DNA of 64,000 nt from Bordetella sp. 02P26C-1 (GTDB lineage Bacteria; Pseudomonadota; Gammaproteobacteria; Burkholderiales; Burkholderiaceae_B): positions 248,001-312,000 of the forward strand of contig NZ_WSJB01000022.1 of the NCBI RefSeq assembly GCF_009763255.1. The letters run 5' to 3'. Both the position numbers and the translations under genes were made by a program. Below are positions 46,443 through 54,797 of the stretch, piece by piece (position 1 is the first letter of the stretch; every line of letters begins with the position of its first letter). The notes beneath the pieces are model-generated. The model was given only the letters and a program-made list of their open reading frames with translations. It did not search any database and was not told the origin of the DNA.

Positions 46443-47216
46443 ATGCCACGACGCCCTAGCCTCCCTACCCTGTCCAAAATGCACGCTTCCGAGGTGCTCT
46501 CGCGCAGTAAACAACCGATTTATCTGCAACTGGCCTCGGAGTTCCGTCGCAATATCGCGCAGGGGGTGTGGGCGCCGGGCGCGCAGATACCCTCGCTGGA
46601 AGAGCTCATGGCGCAGTATCGCGTGGCGCGCATGACGCTGCGCAACGCGATTGGCATTCTCGAGGACGAGGGCTATATCCGTCGCGGCCGCGGGATCGGC
46701 ACCTTTGTCGAAGCGAAAATTCCCAGCGTGACGGAATTGCAGATCCCGTCGAACTGGGAAGAGACCGTAGCGTTAAGCGATGTGCTCGGCACGGAAAGCA
46801 TCGTGGACCGCGAGGACGCGGTCGAACAGTTGCCGGACCTGGGGATGCACTACGAGGGGGCGTACGCTCCCGCGTATCGCTATTTATGCCGCCTGCATGT
46901 CAAGGACAACGTGCCTTACTGCTTTAGTGAAGTCTATATTGACGATGAACTATTCAGCGCGCATCGCGGCGAATTCTTAAACTCTGCCGCTGCATCGGTG
47001 ATCGCCCGTATCCCCGACCTGACACTGCACGAGGCACGTCAGAAAATCACCATCGCGGGCGCGGGGATTCAGTCCGCCCGCGCGCTGAATTTGAATGTCG
47101 GTGAGAGCGTGGCGGAGGTGCGCCGCTATGCCTGCGACGCACATTGGCTGATTTACTTCGCGCGCCTCGAATTCCCAACGAAGTTTGTCAAGCTGGAATT
47201 CGATTTGCTTCGATAA
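46443..47216 (+). CDS. GntR/HutC-family regulator with UTRA domain
   Basis: This 257-residue protein has an N-terminal winged helix (QPIYLQLASEFRRNIAQGVWAPG, IPSLEELMAQYRVARMTLRNAIGILEDEGYIRRGRGIGTFV) and a C-terminal UTRA ligand-binding domain ending in VKLEFDLLR. UTRA domains sense small metabolites, such as urocanate in HutC. It is 25 bases after the CoA ligase and is likely the local regulator of the cassette, acting at the divergent promoter before 42967. Confidence 0.9.
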   Translation: MPRRPSLPTLSKMHASEVLSRSKQPIYLQLASEFRRNIAQGVWAPGAQIPSLEELMAQYRVARMTLRNAIGILEDEGYIRRGRGIGTFVEAKIPSVTELQIPSNWEETVALSDVLGTESIVDREDAVEQLPDLGMHYEGAYAPAYRYLCRLHVKDNVPYCFSEVYIDDELFSAHRGEFLNSAAASVIARIPDLTLHEARQKITIAGAGIQSARALNLNVGESVAEVRRYACDAHWLIYFARLEFPTKFVKLEFDLLR

Positions 47217-47328
47217 GCCTCGACCCGTCTCGCGTGGCGATGGAAAGTGGCGGAGAGCCATAAATTGACAGCGCGCCAGTTGCCGCGCGCCCGGCATCAA
47301 GCAAGGTGCCGGGCACATCGGAGCAGGC

Positions 47329-47670
47329 TTATAGCTGCTCAGGCGTCGGGCCTGGAGTGGGGGTTGAACTTGGCGTCTGTACGGCGCCTTGCGTCGATGT
47401 TGTACTTTGCCCCTGCGCGGACTTGCTTTCAAGCGCCACGATGCGGGTCTCCAGCAGTTGCACTTGTGCAGCCAACTGGTCGACGCGCTCGCGCGCACGG
47501 GCCAGCAGATCGGTCTGGACGTCGAACTCCTCGCGCGTAATCAAATCCATGCGCGTGAACGCCTGGCTCATCACGGCCTTGACGTTGCGTTCAAGATCGG
47601 CCGCCGGGCTGCGCGCAATTAAGTCCGACACATTCTTCTGTAGATCTTCAATCCACTGATTGCGGTTCAT
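47329..47670 (-). CDS. ubiK: Ubiquinone-biosynthesis accessory factor UbiK (BMFP/YqiC)
   Basis: This 113-residue protein of the BMFP family starts MNRNQWIEDLQKNVSDLI and has a coiled-coil C-terminal half (REEFDVQTDLLARARERVDQLAAQVQLLETRI). UbiK helps aerobic ubiquinone synthesis with UbiJ in E. coli and Salmonella. The tail after residue 90 is Gln/Thr/Pro-rich. GAGGA lies 5 bases before the ATG at 47670. Its usual neighbours are glnK-amtB on one side and comM on the other; here both junctions are interrupted. Confidence 0.88.
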   Translation of the reverse strand: MNRNQWIEDLQKNVSDLIARSPAADLERNVKAVMSQAFTRMDLITREEFDVQTDLLARARERVDQLAAQVQLLETRIVALESKSAQGQSTTSTQGAVQTPSSTPTPGPTPEQL

Positions 47671-47870
47671 ACGTCCTCGCATGGTGATTCTCGATATGCA
47701 CAGTGTAGACCGTTACCGCGCAAATAAAAAACGTCGGCCTGCGATTTCTGATGAAGCTCGATGTGAATTAAAAGGCATTTATGGACAGCCAGTTACGAGC
47801 TCGATGGGATTGCGTTTTTCGGAGGTAACACTCGCCATCAGAACTAGCATAAGTGCATTGACGATGCCAA

Positions 47871-48878
47871 TTAAGGAACATGGAAGCAAGACGTCTCCGG
47901 CCGCTCCTGCCAAAGCGGGTGATTTTCCCAACCTGGAGTAAACCCCATATCAGCCACCGACAAGCCGGACACCGCCGGGAAGTCATCGAGCAATCGCCGC
48001 AACCGCGCAGGCCACGTCGAATTCGGGCTGACGACGCGCATCAGGTGCAGCAAAATGCACAGCATCACGAACAAGCGTGAGGCGACGGCCGGCTGGCCGA
48101 TCACGAGGTCGAAGGCCGGCATCACCCCCGCACGCGGCAACTTCGGCTGATCCACCAGATTCTTGTTCCACAAACGGCTGTGGTGAGCCGCAACATTGCG
48201 CACGAAATTCAATGCTCTGAGCCAGCTTTGCAAAAGCTGGCCGTCGGGTAAGCCGTAGCGCTCGGCGATCGCATCTCGATCATCCACCCGCATGCCTTGG
48301 TAAAAGGTGGCCAACATGCCGAAGTCCCATAGTTCAACGCTTACCCAGACGGGAAATGGCTCGCCGTACTTTTGCTTATAGTGCCTGACGAAATCCTCCC
48401 GTGAGCGCGCCACCATCTGTTGGTGCTTATCCAACCAATTTTGATGGGCTGTGCGACCCGTTGCCGGATGTACTTTCTTGGCGAAGTTCCCATGCAGCAT
48501 GGCAGGGTTCATATGTGCGAAGGGGTCACGTTCACCCAGACGGTAAGACACATCCACTCGCAAGGCCACCTCGATGCGCTCGATAGCATCAAGGACTAGC
48601 AGGCGAAGTCGTTTATCGAAGACATAAAGGGCCAGGACCTGCTCGAAGCTACTGCCTGGGCGGAACGCGTCAGCCCGCTGCACGGCAACCTTCGGCGACC
48701 CAGCAGTTTGCAACAGCACAGTCTGGCGCAGCGGATACCAATACGCACTCAGCCGGTAGTAGCCAATGCGGCGCAAGCACGCTAGCGCTGCGGCCTCGTC
48801 GGTAACGTCCAAACCACAGTCCTTCAGTAGGGACAGCTGCTGCTCGCAGGTGAGGTAGGGCTTGTTGTACGTAGACAT
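47871..48878 (-). CDS. Abi_2 (AbiD/AbiF-type) HEPN-family abortive-infection protein
   Basis: This 335-residue protein matches the Abi_2 family. Visible segments are YNKPYLTCEQQLSLLKDCGL, LRRIGYYRLSAYWYPLR, LYVFDKRLRLLVLDAIERIEVALR and LRALNFVRNVAAHHSRLWNK. The RNVAAH at residues 227-232 is an R-x4-6-H HEPN ribonuclease motif. Family members cleave RNA and block phage growth or cause dormancy. The gene has no Shine-Dalgarno site before the ATG; instead a terminator-like hairpin ends 10-18 bases upstream. It is inserted between ubiK and glnK, genes that are normally adjacent. A GTG at 48887 is an alternative start. The 200 bases between this gene and ubiK are AT-rich and hold no gene. Confidence 0.85.
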   Translation of the reverse strand: MSTYNKPYLTCEQQLSLLKDCGLDVTDEAAALACLRRIGYYRLSAYWYPLRQTVLLQTAGSPKVAVQRADAFRPGSSFEQVLALYVFDKRLRLLVLDAIERIEVALRVDVSYRLGERDPFAHMNPAMLHGNFAKKVHPATGRTAHQNWLDKHQQMVARSREDFVRHYKQKYGEPFPVWVSVELWDFGMLATFYQGMRVDDRDAIAERYGLPDGQLLQSWLRALNFVRNVAAHHSRLWNKNLVDQPKLPRAGVMPAFDLVIGQPAVASRLFVMLCILLHLMRVVSPNSTWPARLRRLLDDFPAVSGLSVADMGFTPGWENHPLWQERPETSCFHVP

Positions 48879-48887
48879 GGTCGGCAC

Positions 48888-48938
48888 AAAAGAAAACCCA
48901 CCCGTACATCTTTCGACGCAGAGGGGTGGGCCGTGTTG
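48888..48938 (-). ncRNA. Putative structured RNA upstream of the abi gene (AbiF/RAGATH-18-like candidate)
   Basis: Read on the minus strand, a transcript from about 48938 would contain an outer stem CCCACCC (48930-48924) with GGGTGGG (48903-48897), perfect over 7 bp. Inside it is a smaller stem CGTC/GATG closing a GAAA tetraloop (48918-48907). The outer stem is followed by TTTTCTTTT (48896-48888), a terminator-like end, and the Abi ATG comes 10 bases later. A short RNA that terminates just before an Abi_2 gene is the arrangement reported for AbiF-linked RNAs. Family membership is inferred from structure and position. Confidence 0.55.
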
Positions 48939-48944
48939 AGATCG

Positions 48945-48973
48945 ATTTTAACGGGTCTGGATATAGACCTCAA
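48945..48973 (-). promoter_or_regulatory. Sigma-70-like promoter of the abi RNA/gene
   Basis: TTGAGG at 48973-48968 and TAAAAT at 48950-48945 are separated by exactly 17 bases. The start of transcription would be near 48938, 8 bases before the outer stem of the RNA. A 7-bp inverted repeat (48951-48957 with 48989-48995) brackets the -35 region. Confidence 0.55.
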
Positions 48974-49378
48974 GGGCAATGGCCATCGGACCCGTCTGGG
49001 ATTCCAGGATGTTCGCCGTTATGACCCGCTTCGCGCTTCGATACCAGGTGGAATGATGGCCACCGCGGCGAATGAATCGTGGTGGCCTCCGGTAGCCAAC
49101 AAAAAAATGGGCGGGCCGAAACGGCACCGCCTCAAAGCACAGGAGAAATAGAAACGCGCCCGTTGCCTAGCAACACGGCCCTCTCGCGAGCGCCTATCGT
49201 TTTGCATCCGGGCGTAGTCATTCTCTCTGACGCCTAAGGAACTGAACAGGCACGTCATGTAAACCGTAGTTTCATAGTATTTGACGGAATGCTGAGACGC
49301 GACGAAAGAGTCGCATCAATTCGATACAAGACAGCCCTTTCGCACATATTTAGTTTCAGAAGCGCCGCGCTGGTGCGT
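48974..49378. other. Gene-free stretch between abi and the glnK control region
   Basis: No convincing gene is present; a 72-codon plus-strand frame at 48933-49151 overlaps the abi promoter and has no family look. Small hairpins are visible, for example GCGAC/GTCGC with a GAAAGA loop near 49297-49312. The junction between inserted and original DNA probably lies in this stretch, but no flanking duplication was found. Confidence 0.6.
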
Positions 49379-49395
49379 TGCACCACTTTGGGGCA
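49379..49395 (+). promoter_or_regulatory. NtrC-binding site 1 upstream of glnK
   Basis: TGCACCA, three bases, TGGGGCA: one mismatch to the NtrC consensus TGCACCA-N3-TGGTGCA. It is one of a pair whose centres are 34 bp apart, about three helical turns, as in typical NtrC enhancers. Confidence 0.82.
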
Positions 49396-49412
49396 GATCG
49401 ATTTCGGTGCGT

Positions 49413-49429
49413 TGCACCACATTGGGGCC
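49413..49429 (+). promoter_or_regulatory. NtrC-binding site 2 upstream of glnK
   Basis: TGCACCA, three bases, TGGGGCC: two mismatches to the NtrC consensus. It lies about 85 bases before the -24 element of the sigma-54 promoter. Site 1 and site 2 together form the visible direct repeat of GGTGCGTTGCACCAC. Confidence 0.8.
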
Positions 49430-49512
49430 GAAGCCTCAATGCACGTTCGCTGCCAGACGCCGCAAACCCATTGCTACGGGGAAAAACTCGAGTTCCCCAG
49501 CATGCCTAAAAG

Positions 49513-49529
49513 TTGGCACACCTATTGCT
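49513..49529 (+). promoter_or_regulatory. Sigma-54 (-24/-12) promoter of glnK-amtB
   Basis: TTGGCAC at 49513-49519 and TTGCT at 49525-49529 place GG and GC with the required 10 bases between them, a near-perfect RpoN promoter. Transcription would start near 49540, 30 bases before the glnK ATG. Confidence 0.88.
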
Positions 49530-49536
49530 TAAGTGA

Positions 49537-49908
<372 letters not shown>

Positions 49909-49946
49909 ACACACAACGACAAAATGCATGCATGGGAGCATGAATA

Positions 49947-51185
49947 ATGGATAAAGCGGATATTTCCTGGCTACTTGTCTCTACCCTGTTGGTCCTGATG
50001 ATGGCAGTGCCGGGTCTGGCCCTGTTCTACGGCGGCATGGTTCGCAGTAAGAACGTGCTGTCGGTGTTGATGCAGGTGCTTTGCACATTTGCCCTGGGCT
50101 TGGTGCTGTGGTTCATCTACGGTTACTCGCTCGCATTCACGGAAGGCAACGCATTTTTCGGCGGTTTCTCCCGCACGTTCTTCTCTGGCATGTTCACCCC
50201 GGCCGACGGTGAATACGCTATGTCCGGATCGATCACGGAACTGCTGTTTGCCTCGTTCCAAGCGACTTTCGCGGGGATCACCTGCGCACTGATCGTGGGC
50301 AGCTTCGCTGAACGTGTTCGTTTCTCGGCGGTGTTGGTCTTTACTGCCATCTGGTTCACGTTTGCGTATCTGCCGATCGCCCATATGGTCTGGTTCGCGT
50401 CCGATGTCGCCCCTGGCTTCCTGAATGCTCGCGGCGCGCTGGACTTCGCTGGTGGTACCGTCGTGCACATCAACGCCGGTGTGGCCGGTCTGGTCGGTGC
50501 TTATGTTGTGGGCAAGCGTGTCGGCTGGGGCCGTGAAGCCATGCAACCGCACAACCTGCCGATGACCTTTATCGGTGCTGCCTTGCTGTGGGTGGGTTGG
50601 TTCGGCTTTAACGCGGGTTCCGCACTGGCTGCTAACGGCGATGCAACCCTGGCTTTCTTCAACACCATGATTGCAACCGCCGGTGCTGTGTTGGCGTGGA
50701 TGATCACCGAATGGGCCGTCAAGGGTAAGCCGTCGATGCTGGGTGCCGCATCGGGTGCAGTGGCGGGTCTGGTGGGTATCACCCCGGCCGCTGGTCTGGT
50801 CGGCCCCGTCGGCGCCTTCATCATCGGTATCGCTGCAGGCTGCATCTGCGTGTGGGGTGTGAATGGTCTCAAGCGTATGCTGCGTGCTGACGATTCGCTC
50901 GACGTATTCGGCGTGCACGGTGTGGGCGGTATTGTGGGTGCCCTGCTGACCGGTGTGTTCAATGCACAAGCGCTCGGCGGCCCCGGCCTCGACAGCACGG
51001 GTTTGATCCTGGGCCAAGTGTGGGTGCAGCTTGAAGGCGTGTTGATCACGATCGTCTGGTCTGGCGTGGTGGCCTGGATCGCCTACAAGATTGCCAACAT
51101 GCTCTGCGGCCTGCGTGTACCGGAAGATCAGGAACGCGAAGGTCTGGACGTCACGACGCACGGCGAATCGGCGTACCACAGCTAA
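49947..51185 (+). CDS. amtB: Ammonium transporter
   Basis: This is a 412-residue Amt-family channel with 11 membrane helices. It starts directly with the first helix (WLLVSTLLVLMMAVPGLALFYGGMVRSKN), with no cleavable signal. The family signature DFAGGTVVHINAGVAGLVGA contains the first pore His; the second pore His is in DDSLDVFGVHGVGGIVG. Family segments AERVRFSAVLVF and GWFGFNAGSALAANG are present. The cytoplasmic C-terminal tail ends AYHS and is where GlnK binds. It is co-transcribed with glnK and ends at a strong terminator. Confidence 0.97.
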   Translation: MDKADISWLLVSTLLVLMMAVPGLALFYGGMVRSKNVLSVLMQVLCTFALGLVLWFIYGYSLAFTEGNAFFGGFSRTFFSGMFTPADGEYAMSGSITELLFASFQATFAGITCALIVGSFAERVRFSAVLVFTAIWFTFAYLPIAHMVWFASDVAPGFLNARGALDFAGGTVVHINAGVAGLVGAYVVGKRVGWGREAMQPHNLPMTFIGAALLWVGWFGFNAGSALAANGDATLAFFNTMIATAGAVLAWMITEWAVKGKPSMLGAASGAVAGLVGITPAAGLVGPVGAFIIGIAAGCICVWGVNGLKRMLRADDSLDVFGVHGVGGIVGALLTGVFNAQALGGPGLDSTGLILGQVWVQLEGVLITIVWSGVVAWIAYKIANMLCGLRVPEDQEREGLDVTTHGESAYHS

Positions 51186-51248
51186 AAACGAAAGGGGCTG
51201 CCACCGCGGTGTCTCATCGCGGAATGAGCAAACTACCCCAAGGGGAAG

Positions 51249-51279
51249 CCACCGATGCGCAAGCATCGGTGGTTTTTTA
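51249..51279 (+). terminator. Rho-independent terminator of glnK-amtB
   Basis: A perfect 10-bp stem (51249-51258 with 51263-51272) has a GCAA tetraloop and is followed by six T. It ends 8 bases before the stop codon of the convergent autotransporter gene. Confidence 0.92.
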
Positions 51280-51286
51280 TTGGCGC

Positions 51287-54200
51287 CTAGTATCGATACT
51301 GCACAGCCAGGTTGCCACCCGTTTCGTGATATCCCCCGCTGCCCTTCTGATGAAAGAACGCGGCGCTCAGGGAAAGACGCGGATTAAGGGCGCCATCAAT
51401 ACCGAGCTTTAATTGGCCGACGCTGCGGCCGCTGTTAGCGTGGACGGTTTTATCGTCCACGCGCGCGGCATAACCCCGGCTGGCATGGACCCAGTTCGCT
51501 TCGATATACGGGTTTAGCGTGGAGCTGACACCAGTGGGAATGCGCAAGGCCGCGCGCAGGCCCAGCAGGGATTGCGTACGCGCATGATTTTGCAATGCAA
51601 TCTGCGTGTCGTGCGCATGATGCCCGCTCGGCGATCGAACGTTTTGGTAAATCACTTGAGCATGCGGCTGCAGAACGAACTGGCCATGGCCGACTTGTCC
51701 GAGGGGGGCGTCATAGCCAAGCTCAACGGCCGCTGTGATGCCCTTTGAATCATATTTATCGGAGCCGAAGTTTGGGCCACTGACACGGTTCTTAAAGTGA
51801 TTCCATAGGAACCAGCTATCCGCGTACAGCCCGTTTTGTGATCCGCGGCTTTGCCCGTATGTGCCATAGATACCGACGCCATGGCCGTCGACCCTGCCGA
51901 TGCTCGTGTTAGCCGCCATCCGAGCCCGAGTATGGCCGGTGAAGTGACCATATCCCCACATGACCCCCAGCGCCACCTTTTCGTCAAGGCGATTCACATG
52001 GCTGACCAGATCAACACCCATGATGACCACGTTCTTGTCGCCGCGTGTACGTAATTGCCCCGCAGCGGCATTCAGATGCAACTTCGATCCGTTGTAGTGA
52101 ATCCACGCTGTAGGCGAATCTGCTATCCCCTCATTCATGACATAGCTATTGCCCCGGTCGCTATGCGTCAACTGAAACATCGTATTCGCCGCATGGGCGT
52201 TCGCCAGGTATGAGCCGATCGCGGGCCGAATCGCGGTTCTCGCATGCAGGAGCTCTGGCAGGCGATGCTCGATGAGCGAGGGTTCCTCCTGGATGGTCTC
52301 AGTTTCGGATTCGTGCTGCTGTGTGCTAGTGGCTCCTTGGCTGTCATCCTCATCATCGGTATTTTGCTCGAGCGGCTCTTCGTTCGGCGAAGTGCCCGCT
52401 GTCTGCTCGTCCGACACAGGAACAGTTAAGGGTTTCGGCTCTGGTTTTACTTCGAGGTTCGCCCCAGGGTCAGAATTTGGACCCGCTTCGGGATCTGAGC
52501 CCGCCCCGGGATCTGACCCGGGATCTGGATCTGAATCATCGTTGAGATGATCATCGGCGGTCACGGCCGATTGAGATTCCGATGCTGCATCACCATTGGA
52601 AGCATGCGATTCTTCGCCATCCGCTGGAGGAATAAGGCTCGGCGATGGAGGGACGCGCGTGTTCGGTGACGGCGATACAGGCTGGCTTTGTAATGTCGTT
52701 ACGGAGGCGCCGGGTGACGTCGATGCGGATACGCTAGGCGACCTCGATACGGATAGGCTGTCCGACCCCGATGGGGACACGCTTGACGACGGCTGAGCCG
52801 GAACGGTAGATGACGTCGACACAGGGATGCTCAGAGCCTCATTTGGTGCATTCGATGAGGGACGCTGCGAATGCGACACGTGTGACGGGCTTTGCGTTTT
52901 GGCGACCACCGCCTCTGACTTCAACTTTACGGGCGTTGTTTCCCACGGGAGCAATGGCGTTCGCGTTGGTACTATTGTGCGGCTAGCCGCGGACTCATTG
53001 TTCTGGCCGCTCGTCGTGATCGTCACCTCCTCGGCCGCGACAGTTTGCGATTTTCCCTGTGGCGTCGATGAATGCGAAGGGCTATTGGAATCCGCGGACG
53101 TCGGGGACGTCGTAGGATTGCGCGGGGGGAGCGGTGCGGAACTCGAAAAAGACACCGGCGACTCGACCGGCGGCGAAGGCGGAGGCGTTGGCGATGGTGT
53201 TGGCGGGACGCCGTGCTTCGGTGGTGTATTCTTGTCGATCGACGAGGGCGAGACGAACTGCCTGATCTCGATGGTCGTGTTGAGCGGGGCCGGTTTGATG
53301 TCATTGCCCGGCGGGGAAGGCTGCGAGATTGAGATCGGTGTCCCGGCCGAGAGATACTCGGTTATCTCTTCAATTTCTGGTTTTAGTTCCAGTACGTGGG
53401 CATCGTTCTTTTCTTCGAGTATGGACGAAGCACCACCCGACTTCGGCAGCGAGACCAAGTACCAATTCTTTACGGCGTCCTTGTCGACAAAACTCTCATT
53501 GCCCTGCACCAGGAAGTAGTCAAAACCGCCTAACGAAGTGTCCCCGACGAGGGTAAGTTTCGCATCCGAAGCACCGGCCACTTCGATAAGTTTGAGTGGC
53601 GACCCGGTATAGGGAAGTGGCGCTCCCTCCCCCACCAGGCGTATGGAGACAGTGGCCGATCCGACGAGGTCTCCCTCGACCTTGACGCTATCCGCGATGG
53701 AGCCACCCGTGTTATCCGAGACGGGGTTAATCACGGCAGATAGATGTAGCGCGCTGTCTACACCGGCACGGTAATCGCGCAATACGTATAGCGTGTTGCC
53801 GCTAATGCCCTTGCGGCGTACACGCACAGTTCCCTCGCTGATCAGATCTCCCGGCACGACGAACACGCTGGGCAGGTAATGGGGATAAGAGCGCGGCGTG
53901 CCAAGTGCCAACGTGCCTCGCGGTTCGATCTGGATATGCGTGTGACGGCCAGGTTTAACCGACAGGTCAGGCGCATCGCGCGTGTGACCGATCAGAGTCG
54001 CTCCGCTTTTGACGGTGAATTGTTTTGCCTCGTTCCACTGTGGACCATCAAGGTCATGGATCCGAAACGAGCCCTCTTCGACGACAACACTGCCCTTGAA
54101 ATCCGGTTGTGGCCTGGAGATCAGTAGCGGAGCGTCGCCCCGCTTGATAAGCTGACCCCCGGCATCGGCACGTAAACGCACTTCAGTCACCAAGAAATGA

Positions 54201-54517
54201 TCCGCGGTACGCATACCGGGCGTAGCGATGGCCGGCCGACCCGACTCTGACAGGTGTGTCTCGACGATCACGCTCGAATTGCCGAAGTCGATCATCGGCT
54301 GCCCTGATCGCCCGTCTTGCTTTGTGTTCAGCGTGTAAATAGGTTTTCCGTTTTCTCGGGGGGGTGTGGGCGCCTGTCCCATCGCGGCGGCGTGCATCAA
54401 GACACCCGCGCACACGCTACCCACCATCCGCCCCGCACCACCGCGGCGCCCGCGCGGCCTAAAGCTCATCCGGGCATTCCGTTGGCCACGCCATCCTACC
54501 TTGCTTGATCTTTTCAT
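51287..54517 (-). CDS. Pertactin-like autotransporter (type Va)
   Basis: This 1076-residue outer-membrane protein has an extended N-terminal signal region (MKRSSKVGWRGQRNARMSF..., then GSVCAGVLMHAAAMGQA). A short beta-helical passenger at about residues 60-390 contains the pertactin-type end FVDKDAVKNWYLVSLPKSG. A very long Pro/Ser/Asp/Glu-rich segment spans about 395-740. The C-terminal autotransporter barrel covers about the last 290 residues (from NTMFQLTHSDRG, through NGLYADSWFLWN, to the final NLAVQYRY with terminal aromatic). GGAG stands 9 bases before the ATG at 54517; the longer frame is not used. It is probably an adhesin; no protease motif is seen. The 280-base upstream gap to putA holds nothing recognisable beyond its leader. 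Confidence 0.9.
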   Translation of the reverse strand: MKRSSKVGWRGQRNARMSFRPRGRRGGAGRMVGSVCAGVLMHAAAMGQAPTPPRENGKPIYTLNTKQDGRSGQPMIDFGNSSVIVETHLSESGRPAIATPGMRTADHFLVTEVRLRADAGGQLIKRGDAPLLISRPQPDFKGSVVVEEGSFRIHDLDGPQWNEAKQFTVKSGATLIGHTRDAPDLSVKPGRHTHIQIEPRGTLALGTPRSYPHYLPSVFVVPGDLISEGTVRVRRKGISGNTLYVLRDYRAGVDSALHLSAVINPVSDNTGGSIADSVKVEGDLVGSATVSIRLVGEGAPLPYTGSPLKLIEVAGASDAKLTLVGDTSLGGFDYFLVQGNESFVDKDAVKNWYLVSLPKSGGASSILEEKNDAHVLELKPEIEEITEYLSAGTPISISQPSPPGNDIKPAPLNTTIEIRQFVSPSSIDKNTPPKHGVPPTPSPTPPPSPPVESPVSFSSSAPLPPRNPTTSPTSADSNSPSHSSTPQGKSQTVAAEEVTITTSGQNNESAASRTIVPTRTPLLPWETTPVKLKSEAVVAKTQSPSHVSHSQRPSSNAPNEALSIPVSTSSTVPAQPSSSVSPSGSDSLSVSRSPSVSASTSPGASVTTLQSQPVSPSPNTRVPPSPSLIPPADGEESHASNGDAASESQSAVTADDHLNDDSDPDPGSDPGAGSDPEAGPNSDPGANLEVKPEPKPLTVPVSDEQTAGTSPNEEPLEQNTDDEDDSQGATSTQQHESETETIQEEPSLIEHRLPELLHARTAIRPAIGSYLANAHAANTMFQLTHSDRGNSYVMNEGIADSPTAWIHYNGSKLHLNAAAGQLRTRGDKNVVIMGVDLVSHVNRLDEKVALGVMWGYGHFTGHTRARMAANTSIGRVDGHGVGIYGTYGQSRGSQNGLYADSWFLWNHFKNRVSGPNFGSDKYDSKGITAAVELGYDAPLGQVGHGQFVLQPHAQVIYQNVRSPSGHHAHDTQIALQNHARTQSLLGLRAALRIPTGVSSTLNPYIEANWVHASRGYAARVDDKTVHANSGRSVGQLKLGIDGALNPRLSLSAAFFHQKGSGGYHETGGNLAVQYRY

Positions 54518-54797
54518 TACTTCGTTCTCCAACCATAAGGAAAGCGGCCGGCTGTCGGGCTTCGTAGGGCCGCCAACAGGGCACGGAGGCCCCGGCATGG
54601 CGGTTGTTATCAAAGCCGAGCTTGACCGCGAATCGAGGTTTTCGAGACGCAAAGGAGGGAGAACAAGACGTGTCTGACGCGCCCGGAGGCGCAGCGGCGC
54701 TCGCGAGAATAGGGATCACCTGCCCAGGTGGCCGCGATGACCGGCCGGGGAAGGCGCAGTCATGAGGGTTACCCAAATCGAAAGTTATCGCCCTCGC

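Noticed and set aside
48933-49151. A 72-codon plus-strand frame upstream of abi, considered as an antitoxin protein
   Set aside because: It overlaps the abi promoter and RNA in antisense, has no recognisable fold and no good ribosome site.
49370-49430. Direct repeat GGTGCGTTGCACCAC considered as a mobile-element or type III antitoxin-style repeat
   Set aside because: Each copy fits the NtrC consensus and lies upstream of a sigma-54 promoter of glnK, so it is explained as a pair of enhancers.
49971-51266. A 431-codon minus-strand frame opposite amtB
   Set aside because: Composition rich in His, Gln and Thr is that of an antisense shadow of a conserved membrane-protein gene; amtB is certain.
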